A DNA stretch of 64,000 nucleotides, from positions 413,267-477,266 of the forward strand of contig NZ_LIPD01000005.1 of assembly GCF_001905545.1 (NCBI RefSeq), given 5' to 3'. The notes beneath the pieces are model-generated. The model had not been told where the DNA came from, did not search any database, and saw nothing but the letters and a program-made list of their open reading frames with translations. The position numbers and the translations under genes are program-made. Positions 15,982 through 24,242 of the stretch are shown here, piece by piece (within the stretch, counting starts at the first letter, position 1; the number at the start of each line of letters is the position of its first letter). Origin of the DNA: Streptomyces sp. CB02056. Lineage in GTDB: Bacteria > Actinomycetota > Actinomycetes > Streptomycetales > Streptomycetaceae.

Positions 15982-18900
15982 ATGACGAGACAATCCCGCG
16001 GAGCGTCACGGCTTCGCGCCCGAACGGCCCGCTTCATCAGCGCCGCGGCCACGCTGGGTTTGCTCGGCGCAGGCCTCGCCGCCCCGCTCGCCCCACTCGC
16101 CCAGGCCGTCACGCCCGCGCACCACCCCGCCGCGCCGCTGCCGGAGCGGGTCCGGGCCACCGGCACCCCCCTGCTCCAGGAGGCCTTCACCGGTGCCACC
16201 ACCGACTCGCGCTTCATCGCCGTCGGCTCCGCCTGCCTCACCGGCGCGGCCCCCGCCCAGCCCGGGCCGGGCGACCACCCGCTCGGCGGCTGCCCCGCCG
16301 CCGAGACCGGCCCGGTGCCGCCGCTGGACTCCGCGCCGCTCGGCTACCTGCGGATCACCGACTCCGGCAACGACCAGAGCGGCGCGGTGCTCTTCGACCA
16401 GGCCCTGCCCGCCGGCAACGGCCTGGACGTGACCTTCGACCAGTGGCAGTACGGCAGCACCACGCCGAACACCCCGGCCGACGGCATCTCGTTCTTCCTG
16501 GTGAACGGCGACGTCTCGCTCACCCACCCCGGCGCGTTCGGCGGCAGCCTCGGCTACGCCCAGAAGCTGCCCGACGACAACCCGAACCTCGGCTTCCTGT
16601 CCGGCGTCGACCGCGGCTACCTCGGCGTCGGGCTCGACGTGCTCGGCAACTACTTCGGCGACTGGGAGCAGCGCGGCAACGGATGCTCCCAGCGCTCCCC
16701 CGCCGGTACGTCCTTCCGCGTGCCCGCGCCCGGCGCCAACATGGTCACCGTCCGCGGCCCCGGCGACGGCACCACCGGCTACTGCTTCCTCACCGCGACG
16801 ACCGGCAACTTCACCACCAACGGCCCGTGGCCCTCCACCCTGCCCGGCAAGCTCCAGGGCCCGCTCACCACGCTGCCGGCCGGGGTGACCCCAGCTGAGG
16901 CCCAGACCCTGCTGGAGCCCTCGCGCCGCCGGGTGAACGTGCACCTGACGCCGGCGCCCTCCCCGGTGCTGACGGTCTCCGTCGACTTCAACGACGGCAC
17001 CGGCTCGCACCAGGTGCTCCAGACCCCCGCACCGGAACCGGTGCCCTCGACCTACAAGTTCGGCTTCGCCGGCTCCACCGGCCTGTTCACCGACGTCCAC
17101 CTGATCCGCAACGTGGTGATCTACACCGACCAGCCGCTGCCCGAGCTGAACCTGGTCAAGCAGCCGCACGAGCCGCTGCCCGGGCTGCTGACGGTGGGCA
17201 CCCCGATCCCGTACGACTTCGTGGTCACCAACTCGGGGAACGTGCCGATCACCAACCTGGCCGTCAACGACCCGACGGTCGGGCCGGTCACCTGCCCGGT
17301 GAGCACCCTGGCGCCCGGTGAGACGGTGACGTGTACGGCGACGTACCTGGTCACCGCCGCGGACGCCGCCCAGGGCCACGTGACCAACACCGCCCAGGCC
17401 ACCGGAACCACCGACGTCGGCCCGGTCACGTCGCCGCCCGACACGGTCACCCTGCCGGTGGTGGCGCCGCCGGGCATCACGCTGACCAAGCACGTCGACG
17501 CGCCCGAGCCGTTCCACGTCGGCGACACCGTGCCGTACAGCTACGTGGTCACCAACACCGGCGGCAGCCCGGTGACGGCGCTCTCGGTGACGGACGACAA
17601 GGCCACCGGGATCACCTGCGACTCCACCGTCCTGGCACCGGCCGGCAGCCCCGGGGACAGCACGGTCTGCCACGGCAGCTACGTCGTGACGGCGGCCGAC
17701 GCCCAGGACGGGAAGGTCCTCAACCACGCCACGGCCAACGGGACCTCGGACGGCCGGCCGGTCACCGCGGAGGCCCAGGCCACCGTCACGGTGATCGGCC
17801 CGTCCTCGATCTCCCTGACGAAGCAGGCCGGCACCCCTGGTCCGGTCCACGCCGGGGACACCGTCACCTACACCTACACGGTGACCAACACCGGCACGAC
17901 CACGCTGACCGACGTGAGCGTGGCCGACGACCACGTCCAGAACGTGACCTGCGACCACACCACCCTGCTCGCGGGGCAGGCCGCCACCTGCCACGGCACC
18001 TACACGGTGACCGCCGCCGACGAGCAGCTCGGCCACGTCACCAACACGGCCCAGGCGGACAGCACCGGGCCGCTGGGCGAGCTGGTGCAGAGCCCGATCG
18101 CCCAGGTGACGCTGCCGGTGGCGGGCGTCCCGAAGCTCGACCTGACGAAGCGGGCCGACAGCGCCGGGCCGTTCCACGTCGGCGACACCGTCGCGTACAC
18201 CTACACGGTGACCAACTCCGGGACGACGGTGATCGACGACCTGACCGTGGCCGACGACCACGTCTCGTCCGTGAGCTGCGACCGGACGACCCTGGAGCCC
18301 GGCCAGAACACCACCTGCCACGGGACGTACACCGTGACGGCGGCCGACGCCCAGGCCGGGCACATCACCAACACGGCGCACGCCAACGGCACCGACCCCC
18401 AGGGCCAGCCCGTGCAGAGCCCGCCCGTCGAGGCCACCGTCGACGTCGTCACCCCGGTGTCCGCGCTCATCATCGCCAAGCAGGCCGACAGCGCGGGCCC
18501 GTTCCAGGTCGGTGACACGGTGCACTACACCTACACGGTGACCAACTCCGGGATGACGGTGATCAACAGCATCACCGTCAGCGACGACCACGTCTCGTCC
18601 GTCACCTGCGACCAGACCACCCTCGCCTCCGGCCAGAACACCACCTGCCACGGGACGTACACCGTGACGGCGGCCGACGCCCAGGCGGGGCACGTCACCA
18701 ACACCGCCCACGCCGACGGCACCGACCCCCAGGGCCGGCCCGTACAGAGCGCGCCGGTCCAGGCCACGGTGACGGTCGGTACCGCCACCTCCTCGCTGGC
18801 CGTCACCAAGCGGTCCGACGCCGCCGGGACGGTGTACCCGGGCGACACCGTCACCTACACGTACACCGTCACCAACACCGGGAGCACCACGCTGACCGGC

Positions 18901-19341
18901 CTCACCGTCGGCGACGACCGCGTCCGGCAGGTGACCTGCGAGCAGACCACCCTCGACCCGGGGCAGAGCACCACCTGCCACGGCACGTACACGGTGACGG
19001 AGGCGGACGCGCAGGCGGGCAGCGTCACCAACACCGCCCAGGCCTCCGCCCGCGACCCGCAGGGGCAGACCGTACAGAGCCCGCCGGTCGAGCTCTGCAT
19101 CTCCGTCGCGCCCTGCCCGCCGAAGGGGCACGACCACAAGGGCGGCGGGGGCAAGGGCTGCCCGAGCCGTCCGGGCCACCATCCGATTCCGCCGCAGAAG
19201 GGCGGCCCCGGCGGCGAGCTGCCCCAGGCCGGAGCGCCGGTCGCCGTCCTCGGCCTGGCCGGGGGCGGGCTGGTGACCCTCGGTGGGGCGCTGTTCTACC
19301 GGGCCCGGCGGCGCGCGGCCGCCGGTCGGTTCGTGGCATAG
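15982..19341 (+). CDS. secreted surface protein: lectin-like N domain, six DUF11 repeats, C-terminal anchor
   Basis: About 1,119 residues. A signal peptide (Arg-rich start, hydrophobic stretch, cleavage near PLAQA-VTP) leads into a ~300-residue legume-lectin/L-type-like beta domain (GISFFLVNGDVS, GVGLDVLGNYFG). Six ~85-110-residue DUF11 repeats follow, each with GDTVxYTYTVTNTG, a VTC...CHGTYTVTAADAQ core and VTNTA. The tail has a His/Gly/Lys-rich spacer, ELPQAGA, a hydrophobic helix and RARRR, i.e. a sortase-like anchor with an LPQAG variant. Probably displayed on the cell wall for carbohydrate binding or adhesion. ATG 15982 fits the signal peptide; an in-frame ATG at 15961 would add seven residues. 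Confidence 0.88.
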   Translation: MTRQSRGASRLRARTARFISAAATLGLLGAGLAAPLAPLAQAVTPAHHPAAPLPERVRATGTPLLQEAFTGATTDSRFIAVGSACLTGAAPAQPGPGDHPLGGCPAAETGPVPPLDSAPLGYLRITDSGNDQSGAVLFDQALPAGNGLDVTFDQWQYGSTTPNTPADGISFFLVNGDVSLTHPGAFGGSLGYAQKLPDDNPNLGFLSGVDRGYLGVGLDVLGNYFGDWEQRGNGCSQRSPAGTSFRVPAPGANMVTVRGPGDGTTGYCFLTATTGNFTTNGPWPSTLPGKLQGPLTTLPAGVTPAEAQTLLEPSRRRVNVHLTPAPSPVLTVSVDFNDGTGSHQVLQTPAPEPVPSTYKFGFAGSTGLFTDVHLIRNVVIYTDQPLPELNLVKQPHEPLPGLLTVGTPIPYDFVVTNSGNVPITNLAVNDPTVGPVTCPVSTLAPGETVTCTATYLVTAADAAQGHVTNTAQATGTTDVGPVTSPPDTVTLPVVAPPGITLTKHVDAPEPFHVGDTVPYSYVVTNTGGSPVTALSVTDDKATGITCDSTVLAPAGSPGDSTVCHGSYVVTAADAQDGKVLNHATANGTSDGRPVTAEAQATVTVIGPSSISLTKQAGTPGPVHAGDTVTYTYTVTNTGTTTLTDVSVADDHVQNVTCDHTTLLAGQAATCHGTYTVTAADEQLGHVTNTAQADSTGPLGELVQSPIAQVTLPVAGVPKLDLTKRADSAGPFHVGDTVAYTYTVTNSGTTVIDDLTVADDHVSSVSCDRTTLEPGQNTTCHGTYTVTAADAQAGHITNTAHANGTDPQGQPVQSPPVEATVDVVTPVSALIIAKQADSAGPFQVGDTVHYTYTVTNSGMTVINSITVSDDHVSSVTCDQTTLASGQNTTCHGTYTVTAADAQAGHVTNTAHADGTDPQGRPVQSAPVQATVTVGTATSSLAVTKRSDAAGTVYPGDTVTYTYTVTNTGSTTLTGLTVGDDRVRQVTCEQTTLDPGQSTTCHGTYTVTEADAQAGSVTNTAQASARDPQGQTVQSPPVELCISVAPCPPKGHDHKGGGGKGCPSRPGHHPIPPQKGGPGGELPQAGAPVAVLGLAGGGLVTLGGALFYRARRRAAAGRFVA
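18301..18740 (+). repeat. near-identical DNA repeat inside DUF11 repeats 4 and 5
   Basis: The segment beginning at 18301 recurs at 18631 (offset 330 bp). The first ~54 bases are identical and the following ~55 differ at only a few positions, far closer than between the other repeats. This marks a recent duplication or gene conversion of one DUF11 module. Confidence 0.75.
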
Positions 19342-19386
19342 CAGCCCCGATCACCGCCTGATCCCCGCCGTCCACCGGTCGACGGA

Positions 19387-19418
19387 CCGCCCTCGGTGCC
19401 TGCGGGCACCGAGGGCGG
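19387..19418. terminator. perfect 14-bp terminator hairpin
   Basis: CCGCCCTCGGTGCC (19387-19400) and its exact complement (19405-19418) enclose a TGCG loop, 45 bp after the surface-protein stop and 42 bp before the convergent TetR-family stop. Likely bidirectional. Confidence 0.8.
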
Positions 19419-19460
19419 TTCCGTGTCCGGACCGGGGCTGCCACCCTGATCGGACCGGGT

Positions 19461-20189
19461 TCAGGCGGGCTGCGGGGCCGGCGGCCTGGTGCGGTAGCCG
19501 CCGCCCCGGCCCGGGGGCACCAGGCAGGGCAGCAGCCAGTCCCAGAGAGCGCCGACCCGGCGGGCGCGCTCCCCGGCGGGGCAGCCGTCGGCGAACACCA
19601 CCTCCAGGCCGCAGGCGGCGGCCACCACCAGGGTCTCCGGGCCGAGGCCGCCCGAGCGGTCGCGCAGCTCGCCCGCGCGGCGGGCGCCGGCCAGCAGGTC
19701 GCGGACGACGCCGGCCCAGACGCTGTGGAAGCCGCGGATGTCGGCGAAGGCCTGCTGCCCGGGGTCGGCCGCGGCGGGCCTGGTCGTCGCGGGTACGGGC
19801 GCAACCGTGGCGGGCGCAGCCGTGGTCGGCGCAACCTGCCAGCCGCCGTCCTCCCGGCCCAGGCGGAAGGCCGCCCGGATCACCGGGTCCGTCCCGAGGG
19901 CCTCGACCAGCCAGTAGCCCGCGTCGATCAGCCCCTGGAGCGGGGACGACGCGGCGCGCAGCTCCACGCAGGCCGACCGCAGCGAGCGTTCGGCCTGCAC
20001 GGACACCGCTCTGGCCAGCTCCTCCTTGGAGGCGAAGTGGAAGTACAGCGCCCCCTTCGTCACCCCGGCGGCCGCGGCGATCTCGCCGAGGGTGGCACCG
20101 GCGTAGCCGCGGCGGTCGAACAGTGCCGCCCCCGCCTCCACCAGCCGCCCGCGCGTCCGTTCCGACCTCTCCTGGACCACCCGTCCCAC
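19461..20189 (-). CDS. TetR-family regulator, gamma-butyrolactone-receptor-like (ScbR/ArpA type)
   Basis: A 242-residue repressor. The N-terminal HTH (RTRGRLVEAGAALFDRRGYAGATLGEIAAAAGVTKGALYFHF; key part AGVTKGALYFHFASKEELA) is the form typical of the ScbR/ArpA GBL receptor clade. The ligand domain includes VIRAAFRLGRED, matching the receptor-type stretch before the Trp (here GGW), and an Ala/Pro/Thr-rich insert at ~120-145. These proteins bind ARE boxes and are released by gamma-butyrolactones. The start is a GTG at 20189 with GAGGGG just upstream; an in-frame GTG nine bases on is possible. First of two such receptors flanking a SARP gene. Confidence 0.85.
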   Translation of the reverse strand: MGRVVQERSERTRGRLVEAGAALFDRRGYAGATLGEIAAAAGVTKGALYFHFASKEELARAVSVQAERSLRSACVELRAASSPLQGLIDAGYWLVEALGTDPVIRAAFRLGREDGGWQVAPTTAAPATVAPVPATTRPAAADPGQQAFADIRGFHSVWAGVVRDLLAGARRAGELRDRSGGLGPETLVVAAACGLEVVFADGCPAGERARRVGALWDWLLPCLVPPGRGGGYRTRPPAPQPA

Positions 20190-20330
20190 AACCCCTCACA
20201 ACGACAAGCAGGTTCCGACCAGACCGCGGCCGCCCCACGACGGACGCCCCGGCCTCCGACGGCCGTCCGCGGCCGGTGCCGCCGATGCGACACCGACCGG
20301 GACGGCCCGGCCCACGACCCGGACAACCGG

Positions 20331-20357
20331 CCGGTTCAGCCGGCCCGGCTGAACCGG
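20331..20357 (-). terminator. 27-bp palindrome at the SARP 3' end
   Basis: CCGGTTCAGCCGG (20331-20343) is repeated inverted at 20345-20357 around a single base and overlaps the SARP stop codon. As RNA it gives a 10-bp stem with a short loop; probably the SARP terminator, with an operator role less likely. Confidence 0.5.
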
Positions 20358-21223
20358 GCCGCCGCCTCCGGCCCGGCGGCCGCACCGACGGCCACACCGG
20401 CGGGCTCGCGATCCGCCGCACGCTCCGACCCGCGCTCGGACACACGCTCGGGACCGGCGAGCAGGATGGAGCGCTGGAGCCGCCGCAATCCGACCGAGGG
20501 CTCCATGCCCAACTCCCGCACCAGGGTGTTCCGCAGGCGCTGGTACGCCTCCAACGCCTCGCCCCGGCGGCCGGAGCGGTGCAGCGCGACCATGTACTGG
20601 CCGTGCAGGCTCTCGTGGGTGCGGTAGCGGTCGACCAGGACGGTGAGTTCGGCGAGCAGTACGCGGTGCCGGCCGAGGCGCAGGTCGGCCTCGATCCGCT
20701 GGTCCAGCGCGCAGAGCCGGGTCTCCTCCAACCGCCTGACCTCGACGGCGAGTTGGCCGCCGACCGGGACGTCCGCGAAGGCCGGCCCGCGCCACAGCGC
20801 GAGCGCCTCGCCGAGCAGCCGGGCCGCCCCCGGGTAGTCCTCGGCGTCCATCGCCCGGTAGCCGGTGCCGGCCAGGCGCTCGAACTCCCGGAGGTCCGTC
20901 AGTCCGCCGCCGCTGTTGAGCATGTAGCCGCCCGGCGAGGTCACCAGGACGTCCTTGGCGCAGGACACCCCCCGCGCCGTACCGGCCGTCGCGAGCGCCC
21001 GGTCGATGAGGTCGCGCAGCTGGAGCACGTACGTCTGCACGGTGGTGCGTGCGCTGCGCGGCGGACGGCCGGACCACAGCTCGTCGGCCAGCACCCCGGC
21101 CGACACCACCTGGTCCGCCCGCAGCGCCAGCAGTCCCAGCACCTGCCGCGGCTTCGGCGCCGACGGCACCACCGATATCCCGCACACCCGGACGTCCAGC
21201 GCCCCGAGCACCCGAATTTCCAC
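20336..21223 (-). CDS. SARP-family transcriptional activator
   Basis: A 295-residue activator of secondary-metabolite genes. It has an OmpR-type winged helix at ~1-95 (VEIRVLGALDV, PKPRQVLGLLALRADQVV, TVQTYVLQLRDLID) and a bacterial transcriptional activation domain at ~100-250 (FERLAG, ALALWRGPAFADV, LHRSGRRGEALEAYQRLRNTLVRELGMEPS). I chose the GTG at 21223, where family similarity begins. Two ARE-like boxes 90-140 bp upstream suggest control by GBL receptors. Downstream targets cannot be assigned; the terpenoid cluster is one candidate. Confidence 0.9.
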   Translation of the reverse strand: MEIRVLGALDVRVCGISVVPSAPKPRQVLGLLALRADQVVSAGVLADELWSGRPPRSARTTVQTYVLQLRDLIDRALATAGTARGVSCAKDVLVTSPGGYMLNSGGGLTDLREFERLAGTGYRAMDAEDYPGAARLLGEALALWRGPAFADVPVGGQLAVEVRRLEETRLCALDQRIEADLRLGRHRVLLAELTVLVDRYRTHESLHGQYMVALHRSGRRGEALEAYQRLRNTLVRELGMEPSVGLRRLQRSILLAGPERVSERGSERAADREPAGVAVGAAAGPEAAARFSRAG

Positions 21224-21312
21224 GATGACCACCCCAATCACACGGAACGCCGCAGCCTCCACGGCCACGGCCGGCACCCGGGTCGACACCCTGGGTCAAC
21301 TGCTACCAGTCA

Positions 21313-21333
21313 AAAACAGGACGCGCGGTTTGT
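21313..21333. promoter_or_regulatory. ARE-like GBL-receptor box 1, upstream of SARP
   Basis: AAAAC, an 8-bp spacer, then CGGTTTGT, as in autoregulatory elements bound by ScbR/BarA/FarA-type receptors. It lies 90 bp upstream of the SARP start. Confidence 0.55.
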
Positions 21334-21337
21334 CAAT

Positions 21338-21364
21338 ACAAAACCGAACGTGCTGTTTGTTTTG
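21338..21364. promoter_or_regulatory. ARE-like GBL-receptor box 2, upstream of SARP (inverted)
   Basis: On the minus strand, AAACAGCACGTTCGGTTTTG sits in an A/T-rich stretch and matches the ARE pattern AAAC-N8-CGGTTTT. It is 5 bp from box 1 in the opposite orientation, an arrangement suited to co-operative binding. Confidence 0.55.
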
Positions 21365-21537
21365 CGCGGACGTTGCGGCCCGCCACCCTCGGCAGTGCCA
21401 CCGCCGCGCCGCGTGACCGGGCCCGGGCAAACCAAAGGCGGCGCCGGACCCCCGTGGTCCCGTCGCCGCCGATTCGCCCGCCCCCGCCGCCCTCGCCCAC
21501 CCGGATTCCCGCAGGTGGGTCGGGCGGTGAGCCGCCG

Positions 21538-22302
21538 TCAGCCCACCCCGACCTCCGTCTGCACCTCGGCGCGCACGGCGCCGCCCGCACCATCCGGACC
21601 GCCGTCGAGGTCTCCGCCCTCCGAGTCGCCCTTCGAGTCGCCCTCCGCCGCCGCACGGGCCGCCGCCGCCTCGGCCACCACCTGGGCACCGCGGTTCGGC
21701 CCCATCTGCAGCGAGCCGAGCACGCCCGGCACCGCGATGCTCGGCATCAGGTGCTGGTACAGCGCGGACACCCGCAGCTCCAGGTCGGCCCGGCCGCAGA
21801 GCTTCTGGGACTGGATCTGCACCCCCGTCCACGCGGCGACGAGCAGCCACGCGGTGTCCGCCGGCACGACGTGCGGGAGCAGCTCGCCGCGCTCGCCGGC
21901 CGCGACCAGCAGCGTCTCGAACCGGGTGATCCAGCCGGGGATGGCGCCGCCGCCCAGATCGTCGAAGAGGTCCTGCCCGAGCGACAGCCGGGCACCCGCG
22001 CTGAGCAGCGGGTCGCGCGGCATCAGGTACGCCACCACCATCCCGGTGTCCACGAACTCCTGGAGCTTGCAGCTCCGTTCGGGAACTCCGTCCTGGACGA
22101 ACTGCTCCTCCACCACGCCCTGCGCCAGATCGCGCTTCGAGGCGAAATGGAAATACACCGCACCGCGCGTCACACCGGCCCGGGAGACCACCTCGCCGAT
22201 GGTCGCGCCCTCGTACCCGAACTCGTCGAAGACCGAGGCCGCCGCCTCCAGGATCAGCCGACGTGTCCGGAGCGCCCGTTCCTGCCGTACCACCGAAACC
22301 AC
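21538..22302 (-). CDS. TetR-family regulator, second GBL-receptor-like protein
   Basis: A 254-residue repressor. HTH: RRLILEAAASVFDEFGYEGA then AGVTRGAVYFHFASKRDLA, the GBL-receptor signature. The ligand-binding half includes PLLSAGARLSLGQ and a conserved Trp (TRFETLL region, WITR). A low-complexity acidic/Gly C-terminal tail of ~40 residues (GDSKGDSEGG...) is unusual for the family. I placed the start at the GTG at 22302 with GGGAG 11 bases upstream; the GTG at 22293 is an alternative. An ARE-like box lies 19 bp upstream, so autorepression is likely. It is ~310 bp upstream of the SARP on the same strand. Confidence 0.85.
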   Translation of the reverse strand: MVSVVRQERALRTRRLILEAAASVFDEFGYEGATIGEVVSRAGVTRGAVYFHFASKRDLAQGVVEEQFVQDGVPERSCKLQEFVDTGMVVAYLMPRDPLLSAGARLSLGQDLFDDLGGGAIPGWITRFETLLVAAGERGELLPHVVPADTAWLLVAAWTGVQIQSQKLCGRADLELRVSALYQHLMPSIAVPGVLGSLQMGPNRGAQVVAEAAAARAAAEGDSKGDSEGGDLDGGPDGAGGAVRAEVQTEVGVG

Positions 22303-22320
22303 CCCGCCCTGAGCTCCCGG

Positions 22321-22344
22321 AAAACAAAACCAAACACCCCGTAT
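22321..22344. promoter_or_regulatory. ARE-like box 3, at the second receptor gene's promoter
   Basis: On the minus strand ATAC, a 9-bp spacer, then GGTTTTGTTTT. It ends 19 bp before the TetR-family start codon, consistent with autoregulation. Confidence 0.5.
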
Positions 22345-22473
22345 CTTAGCTTCGCCCCACCCACGACCGACAAGACGATGCCGAGGAATCCCGCCAACCA
22401 CTCCCCCTCCCCACACCCCGTCAGGCCCCACCGCCCCGGTGGATCGACCTCCGGCGCACCGCCTCCCGCACCC

Positions 22474-22497
22474 AAAATACCGAACGAACGGTTTCTT
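22474..22497. promoter_or_regulatory. ARE-like box 4, between receptor and glycosyltransferase
   Basis: AATACCGAACGAACGGTTTC is the closest match to the ARE pattern in the window and is itself partly palindromic. It lies 109 bp before the glycosyltransferase pseudogene and ~170 bp upstream of the divergent receptor gene. Confidence 0.6.
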
Positions 22498-22605
22498 CCA
22501 GGCGTTCGCCTTCGTACCAACATTCGCTCCCATCCGTACGTGACCTCCGACCCGGGCCGGTCGTTGCACCGGATCTGCGGGATTCCTCGACGGAAGCGGG
22601 TGCGG

Positions 22606-23478
22606 ATGGGCCTCAGGCTGGGCGTGGTGGTACTGACGATGGGCGACCGGCCCCGGGAGCTGGGCGCGCTCCTCGACTCGGTGGCAGCCCAGGAGGGCGA
22701 GGCCGCCCGGGTCGTGGTGATCGGGCAGGGCGTGCGGCTGCCGCCGCTCCCGGACTGGGTCGACGCGGTGGAACTGCCGGAGAACCTCGGCATCCCCGGC
22801 GGCCGCAACCTCGGCGCCCGGCGACTGCGCGAACTCGGCGGCGTGGACGTGGTGGTGAACCTGGACGACGACGGCCTGCTCCCCCGCACCGACACCTTCC
22901 GGCTCGTCCGGGAGGCCTTCGAGCGGGAGCGGCTCCTCGGCGTCGTCGGCTTCCGGGTCGCCGACGGGACGGGGCACACCCAGCGCCGCCACGTCCCGCG
23001 CCCGGGCTCCTCCGGTGCCCTGCGCTCCGGCGAGGTGACCACCTTCCTGGGCGGCGGCCACGCGATCCGGATGAGCGCCATCGACCGGGTCGGCGGCTTC
23101 CCCTCGCGGTTCTTCTAGGCCCACGAGGAGACGGACTTCGCCTGGCGCGTCCTCGACGCCGGCTGGTCGATCCGCTACCGGGCCGACCTCCTGCTCCAGC
23201 ACCCCCGGACCGAGCCCGCCCGGCACGCCGCCTACTACCGGCTGACGGCCCGCAACCGCGTCTGGCCGACCAAACGCCGACTGCCCGCCGTCCTGGTCCC
23301 GCCGTACCTCGCCTCCCGGTCGGTGTACACCCTCTCCCGCCACCCACCCGCCGCCGGACTGCGCGCCTGGTACTCCGGCTTCCTGGAGGGCGTCCGCACC
23401 CCGTGCCCACCCCGCCGCCCGATGCGCTGGGCCACGGTCTGGCGGATGACCCGACTGGGGCGGCCCCCGGTGTTCTGA
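22606..23478 (+). pseudogene. family 2 glycosyltransferase interrupted by an in-frame amber codon
   Basis: Residues 1-170 are a clear GT2 (GT-A) enzyme: LGVVVLTMGDRP, ENLGIPGGRNLGARRL and the metal-binding NLDDDG. At 23116-23118 a TAG follows GGFPSRFF. The same frame continues with AHEETDFAWRVLDAGW, the highly conserved second half, and runs to a normal stop at 23476-23478 after ~119 more codons. In relatives the interrupted position is Tyr in FFYAHEETD, so a TAC-to-TAG change explains the break. The rest is intact, so the mutation is recent, a sequencing error, or the codon is suppressed. Confidence 0.85.
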
Positions 23479-23549
23479 CACCCGGGCGCGGGGGCCCGCT
23501 GTGGGCCCTGCTCTTGTAGCACCCCCTACCAGTCGCTACGCTCGCCGGT

Positions 23550-23792
23550 ATGAAGCAGTTGAACGTCCGACTGGACGACACCGTGCACGAGGCCCTGGAG
23601 CAGCGCGCGGAGGCCGCCGGGATGAGCCTGCCGGACTACGCGCGCAAGGTGCTGGCCGAGGAGGCGGACGAGCGGAGGGAACGGTTCCTGACCGCCGCGG
23701 CGCACTTCGCCCAGACCTGGGGGCCCGCCTTCGAGGAGGAGTTCGGGCCTTATCCCCTGAGCACCCGCGCCGCCGAGGCGGACGCCGCGTGA
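23550..23792 (+). CDS. ribbon-helix-helix antitoxin-like protein (FitA type)
   Basis: An 80-residue protein. The first 45 residues are a ribbon-helix-helix DNA-binding fold (KQLNVRLDDTVHEALEQRA, then GMSLPDYARKVLAEEA), as in FitA/Arc-type antitoxins. The C-terminal half (AHFAQTWGPAFEEEFG) should bind the partner. The GTGA overlap with the next gene (23789-23792) indicates translational coupling. It would repress its own operon and neutralise the downstream protein. Confidence 0.82.
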   Translation: MKQLNVRLDDTVHEALEQRAEAAGMSLPDYARKVLAEEADERRERFLTAAAHFAQTWGPAFEEEFGPYPLSTRAAEADAA

Positions 23793-24160
23793 TCCTCCGG
23801 ATCGACCGGGCCTGGCTGCTCGACATCGCCCACCAGTTCCTGCCGAGCGACCCGGACGTCACCGACTACGGCACCCTCGCCGCCGCCGTCGCCCGGCACG
23901 CCGACACCGTCATGGAGGTACCGGTGTACGGGGCCGCGCACCAGCGCGCGGCAGCCCTGATGCACCAGCTGATCCGCGTCCCGGCGCTGGACTCCGCCAA
24001 CGAGCACTTCGCCGCCGTGGTCGCCGCCTCCTACCTCAGCGCCTCCGGGGTCATCGTCACCGCCGAGCCCAAGCAGGCCGTCGAGCTGGCCGCCCGGATC
24101 CGGGCCGGCGACGCCGACGTCCGGGAGACCGCGGCCGCGATCCGTACCTGGTACCGCTGA
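23789..24160 (+). CDS. Fic/Doc-like toxin component with degenerate motif
   Basis: A 123-residue helical protein starting with GTG that overlaps the antitoxin stop by four bases. Length and helix pattern (AAALMHQLIRVPALDSANEHFAAVVAASYLSASG; core VPALDSANEHFAAVV) match actinobacterial proteins annotated as Fic-family toxin components. The canonical Fic motif HxFx(D/G)N(G/K)R is not intact: Val replaces the catalytic His, and the terminal Arg is His. AMP-transfer activity is therefore doubtful. It could be an inactive or differently working toxin. Confidence 0.72.
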   Translation: MILRIDRAWLLDIAHQFLPSDPDVTDYGTLAAAVARHADTVMEVPVYGAAHQRAAALMHQLIRVPALDSANEHFAAVVAASYLSASGVIVTAEPKQAVELAARIRAGDADVRETAAAIRTWYR

Positions 24161-24173
24161 GCGTTCCGGGGCA

Positions 24174-24206
24174 GCGCGAGAAGTCGGCCGATCCGACTTC
24201 TCGCGC
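24174..24206. terminator. perfect 14-bp bidirectional terminator
   Basis: GCGCGAGAAGTCGG (24174-24187), loop CCGAT, then its exact complement (24193-24206), 14 bp past the toxin stop and 37 bp before the convergent helicase stop. Confidence 0.8.
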
Positions 24207-24242
24207 GCCCGCACGTCCGTCTCCTCCCCGCAGCTGCCGGGG

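Noticed and set aside
16006..19182. Very long minus-strand open frame opposite the DUF11 protein
   Set aside because: It is the mirror of a GC-rich repetitive gene. The translation is Gly/Arg/Val-rich low complexity, with no recognisable domain, whereas the plus strand has a clear signal peptide, six repeats and an anchor.
20331..20357. ARE-like operator at the end of the SARP gene
   Set aside because: It is a palindrome but lacks the A/T-rich ARE pattern and overlaps a stop codon. A terminator fits better.
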